Shown in pieces: positions 7,248-17,135 of a stretch of DNA of 64,000 bases. The notes under the pieces are model-generated. The model ran no database searches, was not told the DNA's origin, and worked only from the letters and a program-made list of their open reading frames with translations. The DNA lies in NCBI GenBank assembly GCA_012960505.1, contig DUBC01000033.1, positions 1 through 64,000 of the forward strand, in the 5' to 3' direction. A program made the translations under genes and the position numbers. This DNA is from Verrucomicrobiales bacterium (lineage in GTDB: Bacteria > Verrucomicrobiota > Verrucomicrobiia > Verrucomicrobiales > DEV007). Positions within the stretch are counted from its first letter, which is position 1. Every line of letters begins with the position of its first letter.

Positions 7248-9710
7248 ATGGGGAGAGCAATTAAAATGATTATCAGGTACTTAGTAGCTGTGGTCTTTTT
7301 TAAAGTGACTTCTTTGTGTCTCTTTTCGAGTGAGCACTGGGCATATAAAGCTCCCAAGAAGGCACTGGTTTCTGCTAAGGACTCACAAATAATTGATGTT
7401 TTTGTTCAGGATGCAATAAAAAGACAAGGAGGTAGATTGAAACCTAAGGCACCTAGGCAAACATTAATCCGCAGATTAAGCTGGGACCTCAGGGGGCTGC
7501 CTCCATCACCGGAAGAAGTCATTGAATTTACCAATGATAATTCTACGAATTCTTGGATAAAGATCGTTAATAAGTTCTTAGAATCGCCACACTTTGGTGA
7601 GCGGATGGCACAGAACTGGTTCGATCTTGCCAGATTTGCTGATACTTCAGGCTATGCCGCTGACCGGACCAGGAACGTTTGGCCTTACCGGGACTGGGTC
7701 ATAGACAGTTTCAATAATAATATGCCTTTTGATCAATTCACAGTTGAACAACTGGCAGGGGACATGTTACCAGGATCAACTTCTGAACAGAAACTTGCAA
7801 CGGGGTTTCATAGGCAGGCCATGCAGGCCAAGGGAAATAATCCTCGCAAGGAGGAGTTTCGTATTAAGGGAATCGTTGATAGGCTCAAGACAACCGGAAG
7901 GACTTGGTTAGGGTTGAGCCTTGAATGTGCAGAGTGCCATGATCACAAATACGATCCAATTAGTCAGCGTGATTATTATAGAATTTTTGCAATCTTCAAC
8001 AATGTGCCGCATCTGGGTAGTGGGTATAATACGCACGGGCCTCTCATGAAATATATTCCTAAGGGAACACAAAAAAAGATTAACGCCATTCGTCAGAGCC
8101 TCGAGGGTCGAGTCAAAGGAAAAGAAATTCAGAAGTTTTCTCTTAAAGATGAGTCTCTTATAGGCAATTGGGAAAAGCCTCAAATAATGAAAAACTCAGA
8201 GCCTTTTTCTGAGACTGGAGACTTGACCATTGTTGCTTCTATTAAGACATCCAACTCGATAGGGAACATTGCTTCAAAGTATGACTGGAAGTCAGGTCAA
8301 CGCAGTTATGTTTTTGGAATAGGAGGTGAGGGGGAGAAGAATGCTATTCCAGGGCATCTATTTGCATGGATTTCCGAAAAATCTAAAACCTGGGCCGGGG
8401 CTGAAATTCATGGAAGCTTTCCTGTTAATGATGGTAAAGAACATAAAGTTGCTGTTGTTTTTGATGCAGGTAATCACTTAAAGCTTGTTGTGGATGGGGT
8501 CATTGACCACGCGGCCAGAGTCACTGGCAATATTCCAAAGTCCATTGCAATCAGTAGCCGCCCTTTGGTCATAGGAGCAGGATACGATAATTCTCCGGAA
8601 CCGACGTCCTTTTCATTCGTTGGTACCCTTAAGAATATCAGGATGTATCGAAAGGCCTTTGCATTGCCAGCTTCAAAGGGAATGGAGAAACTTCAGTCAG
8701 AATTAAAATCTTTGATTTCAAAGACCATTGAGGTTCCGATCATGGAAGAGTCTTCAGATCCTAGGGAAACTCATGTTTTAATTCGTGGTGATTATAAGCA
8801 GAAAGGCAATCGCGTATCTCCTGGGATTCCAGAATTTTTACCTCAACCTTCTGCTAAGGACCATATGGATCGGTTGGATTTTGCTAGATGGCTCGTTAGT
8901 GATGAGCATCCTTTAACGGCACGTGTCACTGTGAACTATCTGTGGCAGCATTTCTTTGGTACAGGGATTGTGGCTACTCCAGCTGATTTTGGAGTTAAAG
9001 GCGCATCTCCGGGCGCTCCTAAACTTCTGGATTGGCTCGCTGTTGAATTCGTGCAGAGGGGCTGGGACTATAAGCATATCGTCCGTTTGATCGTGGGATC
9101 TGACGCGTATCAGCAAAAGTCTGTAGGCCTTTCTGATTTTCGTTCTGTTTTCGGATTGATGCCGAGAATGAGATTGCCCGCCGAGCAGATAAGAGATCAA
9201 TTTCTTTCAGCTTCTGATTTATTGGATGCACGGATCGGAGGTCCTTCGATCTTTCCGTTGCAGCCTGATGGTTTTTATGAGGAAAGGGGTCAGAACACGG
9301 GCCAGAATTCAAACTTCACATGGAAAGTTTCAGGGCCTGAAAATAGGTACAGAAAATCGATGTATGTTTACTGGAAGAGGATGGCGCTTCATCCTTCATT
9401 TGCGGCCTTTGATGCACCGACTAGGCAGGTATGCGTTGCTAAACGATCCATTTCCAACACTCCTCAACAGGCCCTGATTACTCTTAATGATCCGATGTTT
9501 GACGAATGTTCGAAGGCCCTTTCGGAAAGGCTAAGTGGTTTTGGTAAAGGCAAGACTGATGAGGGTCTTGACTATGCCTTTATGAAGTGCCTTGGGCGAA
9601 TTCCCAACAATGAAGAGAGGACCAAGTTTCAAGACTTATTAAAAAGTGATGGTTGGTACTCAGTTTGTGTAGTGCTTCTTAATCTTGATGAAGCGCTGAC
9701 CCGAGAATGA
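7248..9710 (+). CDS. DUF1549/DUF1553 protein with internal LamG domain
   Basis: About 820 residues from ATG 7248; ATG 7266 has a better ribosome site (GGGGAGAG at 7250-7257) and gives the same signal peptide. An upstream in-frame ATG at 7203 would overlap the transporter and is less likely. Order: signal peptide, DUF1549 (about 35-245) with LSWDLRGLPPSPEE and a CAECH heme-like motif near 227, a LamG insert (about 305-475), then DUF1553 (about 540-800) with FARWLVS and TVNYLWQHFFG. This family is abundant in Planctomycetota and Verrucomicrobiota and is nearly always next to a DUF1501 gene, as here (4-bp ATGA overlap). The function of the pair is unproven; an envelope role in polysaccharide handling is often proposed. 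Confidence 0.88.
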   Translation: MGRAIKMIIRYLVAVVFFKVTSLCLFSSEHWAYKAPKKALVSAKDSQIIDVFVQDAIKRQGGRLKPKAPRQTLIRRLSWDLRGLPPSPEEVIEFTNDNSTNSWIKIVNKFLESPHFGERMAQNWFDLARFADTSGYAADRTRNVWPYRDWVIDSFNNNMPFDQFTVEQLAGDMLPGSTSEQKLATGFHRQAMQAKGNNPRKEEFRIKGIVDRLKTTGRTWLGLSLECAECHDHKYDPISQRDYYRIFAIFNNVPHLGSGYNTHGPLMKYIPKGTQKKINAIRQSLEGRVKGKEIQKFSLKDESLIGNWEKPQIMKNSEPFSETGDLTIVASIKTSNSIGNIASKYDWKSGQRSYVFGIGGEGEKNAIPGHLFAWISEKSKTWAGAEIHGSFPVNDGKEHKVAVVFDAGNHLKLVVDGVIDHAARVTGNIPKSIAISSRPLVIGAGYDNSPEPTSFSFVGTLKNIRMYRKAFALPASKGMEKLQSELKSLISKTIEVPIMEESSDPRETHVLIRGDYKQKGNRVSPGIPEFLPQPSAKDHMDRLDFARWLVSDEHPLTARVTVNYLWQHFFGTGIVATPADFGVKGASPGAPKLLDWLAVEFVQRGWDYKHIVRLIVGSDAYQQKSVGLSDFRSVFGLMPRMRLPAEQIRDQFLSASDLLDARIGGPSIFPLQPDGFYEERGQNTGQNSNFTWKVSGPENRYRKSMYVYWKRMALHPSFAAFDAPTRQVCVAKRSISNTPQQALITLNDPMFDECSKALSERLSGFGKGKTDEGLDYAFMKCLGRIPNNEERTKFQDLLKSDGWYSVCVVLLNLDEALTRE

Positions 9711-11098
9711 TGCAATTACCGATTGAAATAACGAGAAGAAAATTTCTTGGGCGTTCTCCCATAGGAATCGGATCACTTGCGTTGGGATCTCTCATCGGCA
9801 AAGGGGCGACGGAAAGTAACTTTCAGCATGTAGCTCCCCGTGCAAAGAGGGTCATTTATCTATTTATGTCAGGTGGTCCATCTCACGTTGATACTTTTGA
9901 TCCAAAGCCCACTCTCACTGAGAGGGATGGTCAGAAAGTACCTCAAGAGATAATTAAAAATCATGAGTTTGCTATGATTAAGGAGGCTCAACCCTTGCTC
10001 AAAGGATCTGATTGGAAATTTCATAAGAGGGGTCAGAGCGGAATTGAAGTTTCTGATCTTTTTCCCAAAGTCGGTGAAATAATTGATAATGTATCAGTCA
10101 TTCGATCCGTTTATTCGGATACTTTTAATCACGATCCGGCTGTAATGTTTATGAACACCGGAAGTGTAAGATTTGGGAGGCCCTCATTGGGATCGTGGCT
10201 TTCTTATGGTCTTGGAAGTGAAAATAATGATTTGCCAGCCTTTGTCGTTCTTGCGTCCGGTAAAAATAGGCAACCACTTCTCGATAGTTATTGGGGATCT
10301 GGGTTTTTGCCAGCAGAGCATCAAGGAATCCAGTTTAGGACCAACGGAGATCCCGTTCTCTTCGTCAACAATCCTGAAGAAGTCAGCCGTGAAAAACGGC
10401 GCCGCCAGATGGATTTGATTAAATGGATGAATAATAGACGTTTTGAGAGTGTAGGTGATCCGGAAATCGTAGCCAGAATAGCGCAGTATGAATTAGCATA
10501 CAGGATGCAGATGTCAGTCCCTGAACTAACGGACATTTCTACTGAACCTGAAAGTATTCGAAAATCATATGGCTCAAAGCCTGGAAAAGTTTCTTTTGCC
10601 AATAATTGTGTTTTAGCCCGTAGGCTCGCGGAGAGGGGAGTCCGTTTCATACAGCTGTATGACAAGGGCTGGGACTCACATGGACAAATTGTTAGTGACC
10701 ACACTGAACGTTGTAAGCAGGTGGACCAGCCCATCGCCGCCCTCATTAAAGACCTCAAACAACGTGGAATGCTTGATGATACATTGGTTGTCTGGGGAGG
10801 TGAGTTTGGTAGGACCCCAATGTCACAAGGTTCTGGGAACGGTTATGGTAGGGATCACCATCCTCATGGCTTCAGTATGTGGATGGCGGGAGGGGGAATT
10901 AGGCCGGGCCATGTTCATGGTGCCACTGATGAGTTCGGTTATTTTGCTGCAGAGGATCGTGTCCATGTGCATGATTTAAATGCCACTATTCTTCATTGCC
11001 TAGGTATTGACCATGAGTCTTTAACTTTTAAGCATCAGGGAAGGAATTTCAAGCTCACTGATGAATTTGGAAAAGTTGTAGATAACATAATCTCTTAA
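9707..11098 (+). CDS. DUF1501 protein (sulfatase/alkaline phosphatase-fold), Tat-exported
   Basis: A 463-residue protein with a twin-arginine signal (TRRKFLG, Arg10-Arg11, followed by a Gly/Leu-rich core). DUF1501 landmarks are complete: MSGGPSHVDTFDPKP near residue 54, the SVYSD region, GRRL-like ARRLAERGVRF, WDSHG, VVWGGEFGRTP and GRDHHP, and a C-terminal LGID segment. DUF1501 belongs to the alkaline-phosphatase superfamily, and the conserved Asp/His set suggests metal binding, but no reaction has been assigned. The start codon overlaps the stop of the DUF1549/1553 gene (ATGA), so the two are translationally coupled. A truncated second DUF1501 copy lies at 16609-16923. Confidence 0.88.
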   Translation: MMQLPIEITRRKFLGRSPIGIGSLALGSLIGKGATESNFQHVAPRAKRVIYLFMSGGPSHVDTFDPKPTLTERDGQKVPQEIIKNHEFAMIKEAQPLLKGSDWKFHKRGQSGIEVSDLFPKVGEIIDNVSVIRSVYSDTFNHDPAVMFMNTGSVRFGRPSLGSWLSYGLGSENNDLPAFVVLASGKNRQPLLDSYWGSGFLPAEHQGIQFRTNGDPVLFVNNPEEVSREKRRRQMDLIKWMNNRRFESVGDPEIVARIAQYELAYRMQMSVPELTDISTEPESIRKSYGSKPGKVSFANNCVLARRLAERGVRFIQLYDKGWDSHGQIVSDHTERCKQVDQPIAALIKDLKQRGMLDDTLVVWGGEFGRTPMSQGSGNGYGRDHHPHGFSMWMAGGGIRPGHVHGATDEFGYFAAEDRVHVHDLNATILHCLGIDHESLTFKHQGRNFKLTDEFGKVVDNIIS

Positions 11099-11118
11099 CG
11101 TAATGTTAGTCAAAGAGT

Positions 11119-13863
11119 ATGAGTGATGAGGAAATAGAAAAAAAAGAAAAACACTTAAATTTTATCTTTTATTGTAAAATATTCGGATTTGTTTTTGGAC
11201 TCACTGGTCTAGGGACGTCCTTGCGCGTCTTGATCTTCCTGCTTGGGGTCGGGACTGGCTGGGCCCAAGTGCAACCGATCATCCGCATCGTAGAGATCGA
11301 GCATGACGGCTCCCAACTCATGGTCACCGTAGAGAGCCTTGCAGGGAAAACCCTATCCTACACTTTGCAACGGTCACCGAACCTGTCGCTTGGGTCTTGG
11401 CTCGACCAAGATCATGCCATCCTGTCTGTCCTGAATCCCTCCCGGTTCATCCTGACCTTGCCCCTCGATGACGAGCGCGCCGGTTATATCCGCGTGGTGG
11501 CCAGCTCTGCGTCATCGCCCGTGGCGGTGGTGATCAATGAGATCATGAGCAACAACGAAACAACCGTGGCAGACGGTGATGGAGATTTTCCAGATTGGAT
11601 TGAACTCTACAATGCAAGCGACACCGCTGCCGAATTGACCGGGTATCATCTCAGCGACAACGACGCCAACTTGAGTAAGTGGAGGTTTCCTGCTGGAACA
11701 ATCCTCGATGCAGGCAAATACTTGGTGGTCTTCGCATCAGGCAAGGCAGGGGCCGAAATCCCCGAAGGAGAAACGCATGCGAACTTCAAATTGAGCAACG
11801 GCAATGAACCGGTGATCCTCAGCGATCCTCTCTTGAAGATCGTGGATCGTCTCGATCCCGGCCCTCTCGTTTCCGACAACTCGGTGGGACATGCTCTCGA
11901 TGATTTGGAGACCTACTACGTCTTCCATTCCGGTGAACCCTCTCCCGGAGCTCCGAATCATGATTTCATCGCCGACCCTCCCGAACCATTCGTCCAAGGC
12001 CCGATCTTCAGTGTCCGCGGCGGAGTATTCGACGAATTGGTCACCTTGGAATTGATCCCGCCCCGCGAGGAAGATTTGATCCGCTACACCATAGACGGAG
12101 CAGAACCGTTCAGAGGATCGACGCCCTATAGCGGACCCATCGAACTCACGGAGACCACCGTGATTCGAGCAGTGGTATTGGGAGCCCCCAATAGTCATCC
12201 CGTCACGCATACCTATGTCATTGGCGCTCATCACAGCCTGCCGGTGATGGCATTGGCGGCCGACCCCGAGCACTTCGAGTTCACCGATGGTTACCTGTAT
12301 GGCTTCGGCGACCACATGTTCACCTCCCGAGGTAACATCATTGGCAGTTTTCCCTATAGCTCATCCAATGCCTGGAAACGCGATCGGGAGATCGAGGCCA
12401 GTTTCGAATTCCATGAGCCCAATGAGGGTGGAACTTCACGAATGAACGTCGGAGTCAAAATCTTTGGAGGATGGGGATCTCGAGGCTATCCACAAAAGTC
12501 GATGGCGCTGTTTGCCCGCCGCGAATATGGCTATGGAAAGATCCGTCACCCCTTCTTCCCGGACCGGGCGGTGGATTCCTTTGAGTCGATCGTGCTGCGC
12601 AATTCGGGCAATGACAATCAGAGCACCTGGTTGACGTATCCTCGCCCGCCCATCCATGAATTCAGCGCTCCAGTCGGTCATGGCAGTTACTTTGTGAATG
12701 GCAATTTCACCATGTTTCGCGATGCGATGATGCAGAGCTTGGTGGCAGAGACTGGTCTGGACACCCAAGGCTACCGGCCGACCGTGCTCTACTTGAATGG
12801 CGATTACTGGGGCATTTACAATATCCGCGAAAAATTCACCGAGCACTACCTCGAATCAACTCACAACGTGTCCGCAAATGAGATCGACCTCATTGAGGGA
12901 TATGGCAGGGCCAACACGGGTTCTGCGTCGACTTACAGCCAGATGCGTAGCTTTATTGGAGGAAACTCGATGGCAAATCCGAGTAATTACCGGACCGTCC
13001 AGAATCGCTACCTGAATATTGACAACTTCATCGACTACCATCTCGCGGTCATCTACGGGCAAAACTTCGACATCGGGAACATCAAATGCTGGCGTCGGCG
13101 ATCCAGCAAAGAGGGCCAATTCCGCTGGATGCTTTACGATCAGGACTACAGCTTCAGTCTGTGGAAACCCGACGTCTACCTGCCCGCCATGAGGCGCGAC
13201 TACTCGGACTACGACAACATGTTCGACTTCTACACGAACCCCAGAGGCAGTGGGACCGGCTGGCCCAACAATGGCGGCCGCACCCTGCTCTTTCGCAAGA
13301 TGCTGGAGAACGATCAATTCAAGGAGAGCCTGATCCAACGTTGCGCCGATTTGTTGAACACCTTGCTGGCAAGCGATCGTGTGGTGGCCCGCATCGACCT
13401 CATGGCAGACGCGATTCGTCCCGAAATGGAGCGACACCTGACCCGATGGAGCTGGGCCGGCATTCGAGCGCGCGGCTTTGGCATTCCCCACAAGCAGGAA
13501 GATGAGCCTCTCACCGTCGCCCACTGGGAGCGGAATGTGGAATCCATGCGCGAATTTTCCAGAACCCGACCCGACGAATTGCGACGGGATCTGATTGACC
13601 ATTTTGGGCTCCCCGGGGGCACCGCCACTGTCACCATCACCACCAGTGATTCCAGCAAGGGCACGGTTCAAATCAATACCATCGAGGTGACAGAGACTCC
13701 CTGGAGGGGTCAGTACTTTCAGGACTTTCCGCCGACCCTCACGGCCCTCCCGAAGGCCGGGGCCATCTTTGTCGGTTGGTCCGGAGCGAGCACCAGCACG
13801 GAGACCACAATTCAACTGCCCATCCCGGCCCGGACAGCCTCGGTGACCGCAATGTTTGAGTGA
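11119..13863 (+). CDS. CotH-kinase / lamin-tail domain exported protein
   Basis: Up to 914 residues from ATG 11119. An internal TTG at 11221 gives a compact signal peptide (LRVLIFLLGVGTGWAQ) and coincides with the point where the DNA turns G+C-rich, so it may be the original start. Order after the signal: a ~75-residue module (YTLQRSPNL...YIRVV), a lamin-tail domain (about 135-255, VVINEIMSNN, DWIELYNAS), a chitobiase-like FN3 domain (about 295-365, YTIDGAEP), CotH kinase domain (about 370-830, with QNFDIGNIKCW and LYDQDYSF), and an InlB-like beta module at the end (FVGWSGAS). CotH in spores is a protein kinase; whether these exported bacterial relatives phosphorylate anything is unknown. Codon use is strikingly G+C-rich against both neighbours. 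Confidence 0.85.
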   Translation: MSDEEIEKKEKHLNFIFYCKIFGFVFGLTGLGTSLRVLIFLLGVGTGWAQVQPIIRIVEIEHDGSQLMVTVESLAGKTLSYTLQRSPNLSLGSWLDQDHAILSVLNPSRFILTLPLDDERAGYIRVVASSASSPVAVVINEIMSNNETTVADGDGDFPDWIELYNASDTAAELTGYHLSDNDANLSKWRFPAGTILDAGKYLVVFASGKAGAEIPEGETHANFKLSNGNEPVILSDPLLKIVDRLDPGPLVSDNSVGHALDDLETYYVFHSGEPSPGAPNHDFIADPPEPFVQGPIFSVRGGVFDELVTLELIPPREEDLIRYTIDGAEPFRGSTPYSGPIELTETTVIRAVVLGAPNSHPVTHTYVIGAHHSLPVMALAADPEHFEFTDGYLYGFGDHMFTSRGNIIGSFPYSSSNAWKRDREIEASFEFHEPNEGGTSRMNVGVKIFGGWGSRGYPQKSMALFARREYGYGKIRHPFFPDRAVDSFESIVLRNSGNDNQSTWLTYPRPPIHEFSAPVGHGSYFVNGNFTMFRDAMMQSLVAETGLDTQGYRPTVLYLNGDYWGIYNIREKFTEHYLESTHNVSANEIDLIEGYGRANTGSASTYSQMRSFIGGNSMANPSNYRTVQNRYLNIDNFIDYHLAVIYGQNFDIGNIKCWRRRSSKEGQFRWMLYDQDYSFSLWKPDVYLPAMRRDYSDYDNMFDFYTNPRGSGTGWPNNGGRTLLFRKMLENDQFKESLIQRCADLLNTLLASDRVVARIDLMADAIRPEMERHLTRWSWAGIRARGFGIPHKQEDEPLTVAHWERNVESMREFSRTRPDELRRDLIDHFGLPGGTATVTITTSDSSKGTVQINTIEVTETPWRGQYFQDFPPTLTALPKAGAIFVGWSGASTSTETTIQLPIPARTASVTAMFE

Positions 13864-13995
13864 AGTGACTCGTCTCTCGGAATGCTCAGGAATTGCGCCT
13901 CCTGGAGCTCTGCGTCTCCAACTCTTCGAAGAATTCCAGGCGCGCTTGTGGGTGTCATTTCCAATTCTGACGAAGAATTTCCTCTAGATGGTTTT

Positions 13996-14076
13996 ATGAA
14001 ATTTTCCATTGTACTAATTTTTATAGGTATGATTTTATTGACGCTTAATTATTTTGGCAAAGATAAGAAATTTTGA
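13996..14076 (+). CDS. Possible 26-residue single-pass membrane peptide
   Basis: A short frame starts at the return from G+C-rich to A+T-rich DNA and ends seven bases before the sulfatase. It encodes one hydrophobic helix (FSIVLIFIGMILLTL) followed by the positive tail FGKDKKF, a plausible small membrane protein. The same frame is open upstream to 13882 in G+C-rich sequence, which is probably not coding. No homolog is recognised, and it may be chance. Confidence 0.35.
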   Translation: MKFSIVLIFIGMILLTLNYFGKDKKF

Positions 14077-14082
14077 TCCGAT

Positions 14083-15633
14083 ATGAATTACCAATTGATA
14101 AAAATGAAAATATTTAAATTTAATCTTCTGATAGCGATAATTGCTTTTTTAAATGTGAATGCGGACTCTTCTGAGCGGCCGAACATCATGATTATCCTGA
14201 CAGATGACATGGGGTTTTCTGACCTGGGTTGTTTTGGTGGTGAGATTAATACACCTAACCTCGACTCGCTTGCTTCTACTGGATTGAGATTTACTGAGTT
14301 CTACAATACTGCCCGGTGCTGGCCCACTAGAGCAACTATGTTAAGTGGGAGGTACAGTAACAGGTTGACTCCTTCACAGGTTATTATTCCTCAGATCCTA
14401 AAGGAATCAGGTTACCAGACCGGTATGGTGGGGAAGTGGCACCTTGGAATGAATCCCAAGAAGGACGGACCCATTCAGAGAGGATTTGATGATTTCTATG
14501 GAACCATGACCGGGGCAGGATCTTTCTGGGACCCTTACACATTGACCCGAAACACTGAGCCGACCGAACCTGATGGTAAGGACTATTATTACACTGATAA
14601 AATTGGGACTGAGGCGGTTCGACAAATTGAGTCTTTTGCCAAATCAGAAAAACCTTTTTTCCAGTACGTGGCCTTCACTGCAGCTCATTGGCCAATGCAC
14701 GCTCCTGAGAAATCGATTCAAAAGTATATGAAAATGTATGAAAGGGGCTGGGAAAAATTACGTAACGACCGGTATCAGAGGATGCTGAAAATGGGTATCA
14801 TTGATAAGGAAAAGTGGCCGTTACCTGAGAGAGAGAGTGTGGTCAAAGATTGGGAAACTATTGATCATAAGCCTTGGAGAATTCGCAATCAAGCTATCTA
14901 TGCTGCTATGGTTGACCATATGGATCAGGCCGTTGGCAATATTGTCGATGCGCTCAAAAAAACCGATCAGTTTAAAAATACGTTAATTATTTATTTCCAT
15001 GACAATGGAGCATGTCCCGAGCACTTAGGTGGCAACGGTTGGAATACTGCTAATAATATTCTTGCCAAGGCCAAAAGAGAAGGCAAGGAAGTGGCAGTAG
15101 GGGACAAGTACGATGTGATGATGGGAGGACCGCTCACTTATGGCAGCGTTGGACATAACTGGGCCAGTGCGCAGAACACTCCAATGCGTCGCTATAAAAT
15201 GAATGTGCACAATGGAGGTGCATGTACCCCAGCGATTATGCATTGGCCGGATGGTCTCAAGACAAAGCCAGGTTCAATTACTGAACAAAGAGGCCACGTG
15301 ATAGACATGTTGGCCACTTGCATGGAACTTGCAGAGGCCAAATATCCTGAAGAATTTTCAGGAAAGAAAATTGAATCTCATGAAAGTAAGTCGCTACTCC
15401 CTGTCATTAAAGGTAAATCAGTTAGCCGGGACCACGCCTACATTTTTAATCATGCCGGTACCCATGCAGTGGTGAAGGGTGACTTTAAAATTGTCAGGGA
15501 GGGAAAGCGACCATGGGCACTCTATAATCTGGCCAAGAATAGGACAGAGACAATTAATCTTGCGTCTAAGGACCCAGAGATTGTTAGCAACTTGGAAAAG
15601 ATATGGGACGGAAGATGGGGAAAAAAGAAATAA
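14083..15633 (+). CDS. Exported sulfatase (arylsulfatase type, S1 family)
   Basis: A 516-residue protein; ATG 14083 or ATG 14104 (MKIFKFNLL) both precede a signal peptide that likely ends at NADSS. The formylglycine site is Cys79 in CWPTRATMLSG (pattern CxPxR), with metal ligands Asp41-Asp42 in LTDDMGFSD, the KWHLG motif, and FHDNG downstream. The shape TARCWPTR is common among planctomycete and verrucomicrobial arylsulfatases. It hydrolyses a sulfate ester of an unknown, probably carbohydrate, substrate after Cys maturation by an FGE enzyme that is not in this window. The next gene is convergent. Confidence 0.9.
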   Translation: MNYQLIKMKIFKFNLLIAIIAFLNVNADSSERPNIMIILTDDMGFSDLGCFGGEINTPNLDSLASTGLRFTEFYNTARCWPTRATMLSGRYSNRLTPSQVIIPQILKESGYQTGMVGKWHLGMNPKKDGPIQRGFDDFYGTMTGAGSFWDPYTLTRNTEPTEPDGKDYYYTDKIGTEAVRQIESFAKSEKPFFQYVAFTAAHWPMHAPEKSIQKYMKMYERGWEKLRNDRYQRMLKMGIIDKEKWPLPERESVVKDWETIDHKPWRIRNQAIYAAMVDHMDQAVGNIVDALKKTDQFKNTLIIYFHDNGACPEHLGGNGWNTANNILAKAKREGKEVAVGDKYDVMMGGPLTYGSVGHNWASAQNTPMRRYKMNVHNGGACTPAIMHWPDGLKTKPGSITEQRGHVIDMLATCMELAEAKYPEEFSGKKIESHESKSLLPVIKGKSVSRDHAYIFNHAGTHAVVKGDFKIVREGKRPWALYNLAKNRTETINLASKDPEIVSNLEKIWDGRWGKKK

Positions 15634-15655
15634 AGATAAGAGTTTCTTATTCTGC

Positions 15656-16531
15656 TTAGGACTTGGCTCTTAGAACTTTATCTAAGAACTTAAGGACTCG
15701 TTGTCTGTTCTCGCCCTGATAAAAAACAGTGCCCCCATGCTTTTTATCAGGAAGAACATTCATTTGAACTGAGAGCCCCTTGCTTTTGTAAACCTTAGTT
15801 ATTGTTTCAGACTGATCAATAAGGACAGTTTTATCCTTGTCACCATGAAATATTAATAGGGGAGGATCATCTTTTGTTACGTGGTGTGCTGCTGATGCAA
15901 GCTTGGCAAGTTCTACTTTTTTATCAGCTCCTCCACCAAGAAGATTGTAGACTACGGACCCGACCTCGTTTGCTCTTGAGGGTTGAGTTTTGCTTCTGAG
16001 GATAAAATCAGTTGGTCCGTAATAATCAATGATGGCGGATACGGAGGATGCTTGATCCAAGTTGCCACCAACGTCCCCTTCGAGTCGCTCATTGCCTGAA
16101 GTAGTTCCTATAAGAGCAGCCAAGTGTCCACCGGCACTCGATCCGGCGACGACAATATGTTGGGTCTCATAACCGTACTTACTGGCATTGGCACGTAACC
16201 AGCGGATTGCACCCTTGCAGTCATGCAATTGTGCTGGGAATTTAGCGACTTGGCTAAGTCGATAGGAAATACTGGCTACACTATAGCCGTGCTCGGTTAA
16301 CCATTTGATCTTACAGTCATTTTTTGAGCCTTTCTGCCACCCGCCTCCGTGTATCCATACGACAAGTGTTGATCTTTCATTTTTTGCTGGAAGATACAGA
16401 TCCAATTTTAGGCTATGATCTTTAATTTTTGCAAACTCAATATCTTTGATATTTTTTGCTGTTTCTGCCGAGCACAGATTTAACAGAAAAAAATTAATGA
16501 CTGTCGTGACTGTAATGAGATAGGGATTCAT
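15656..16531 (-). CDS. Exported alpha/beta hydrolase (acetyl-esterase / BD-FAE-like)
   Basis: A 291-residue protein with signal peptide (core about 5-20, cleavage near CSAET). The oxyanion motif HGGGW is at 61-65, the nucleophile Ser132 is in GSSAGGH, the acid is in FHGDKDKTV and the base His in DKKHGGT. This is the carbohydrate-esterase-like branch of the hormone-sensitive-lipase fold used to remove acetyl or feruloyl groups from polysaccharides; the exact ester is unknown. It converges on the sulfatase with 22 bp between stops, and its start lies 77 bp from the end of the DUF1501 remnant on the same strand. Confidence 0.85.
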   Translation of the reverse strand: MNPYLITVTTVINFFLLNLCSAETAKNIKDIEFAKIKDHSLKLDLYLPAKNERSTLVVWIHGGGWQKGSKNDCKIKWLTEHGYSVASISYRLSQVAKFPAQLHDCKGAIRWLRANASKYGYETQHIVVAGSSAGGHLAALIGTTSGNERLEGDVGGNLDQASSVSAIIDYYGPTDFILRSKTQPSRANEVGSVVYNLLGGGADKKVELAKLASAAHHVTKDDPPLLIFHGDKDKTVLIDQSETITKVYKSKGLSVQMNVLPDKKHGGTVFYQGENRQRVLKFLDKVLRAKS

Positions 16532-16608
16532 TTTAGATATTATTAATCAATTGATATCATTGAATTGATATTCCCTCCAATATGGAAAATTTGCGAGCTG
16601 GATCTGAT

Positions 16609-16923
16609 CTAGAGCAGTGGTAAAGGTTCCCCATCACAAATATTAAAGGGTCTGCCCTGCTTATCGTGAAGTACGGCCTTGTGATCGATGCCGAGAGCAG
16701 CGTATACAGTAGCATGGAAGTCAGCGGGTGAGCAGACATCTGAATCCGGTTCAGCGCCTCTGGAATCACTGGCTCCGTAAACTTGTCCTCCACGGATGCC
16801 ACCTCCCGCAAGTGCAACTGAGTAGACTCCGGGATGATGGTCTCGACCACCGTTACCATTAATCTTTGGGGTGCGGCCAAAATCAGTAAGGAAAACTACC
16901 AGCGTTTCATCTAGCATTCCGGT
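16609..16923 (-). pseudogene. C-terminal remnant of a DUF1501 gene
   Basis: About 104 codons between an in-frame TGA at 16924-16926 and the natural stop encode only the end of a DUF1501 protein: MLDETLVVFLTDFGRTP, GRDHHPG, ALAGGGIRGG, the FHATVYAALGID segment and a short tail. The matching region of the intact copy (9707-11098) starts around its residue 350, so about three quarters of the gene are gone. No upstream partner or lost N-terminus is visible next to it. The cut lies about 200 bp from the G+C-rich hflK block. The rest, 16924-17135, shows nothing coding. Confidence 0.85.
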
Positions 16924-17135
16924 TCAGGAAAAGAATACCACATTTAACTAAATAACCCGCTAAATATCATACTTTCGGATTAGGTTAAATTCTATATTCG
17001 TCAGACCAATGATTGCTAGAAAATTGCTTTTCGTCCCGCCGCTGGGTTGGAGGGGAGGAAAAATCAGGCATTAAATTCTGATCGCAGTAGCATCAATGAG
17101 GTGCTATGATTAATTAAGTTCGGATTTAATTCATA

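Noticed and set aside
7911-7960. CAECH motif as evidence of a true cytochrome c domain in the DUF1549 protein
   Set aside because: The motif is a conserved part of DUF1549 itself; no separate cytochrome fold or axial Met is visible, so heme binding is not claimed.
12856-13815. Long minus-strand open frame (319 codons) opposite the CotH gene
   Set aside because: It lies antisense to clear lamin-tail/CotH sequence, has no recognisable domain or signal, and reflects G+C-rich codon structure.
15636-15650. Hairpin (ATAAGA/TCTTAT) between convergent sulfatase and esterase as terminator
   Set aside because: Only six A+T-rich base pairs with no useful T-tract, too weak to call.
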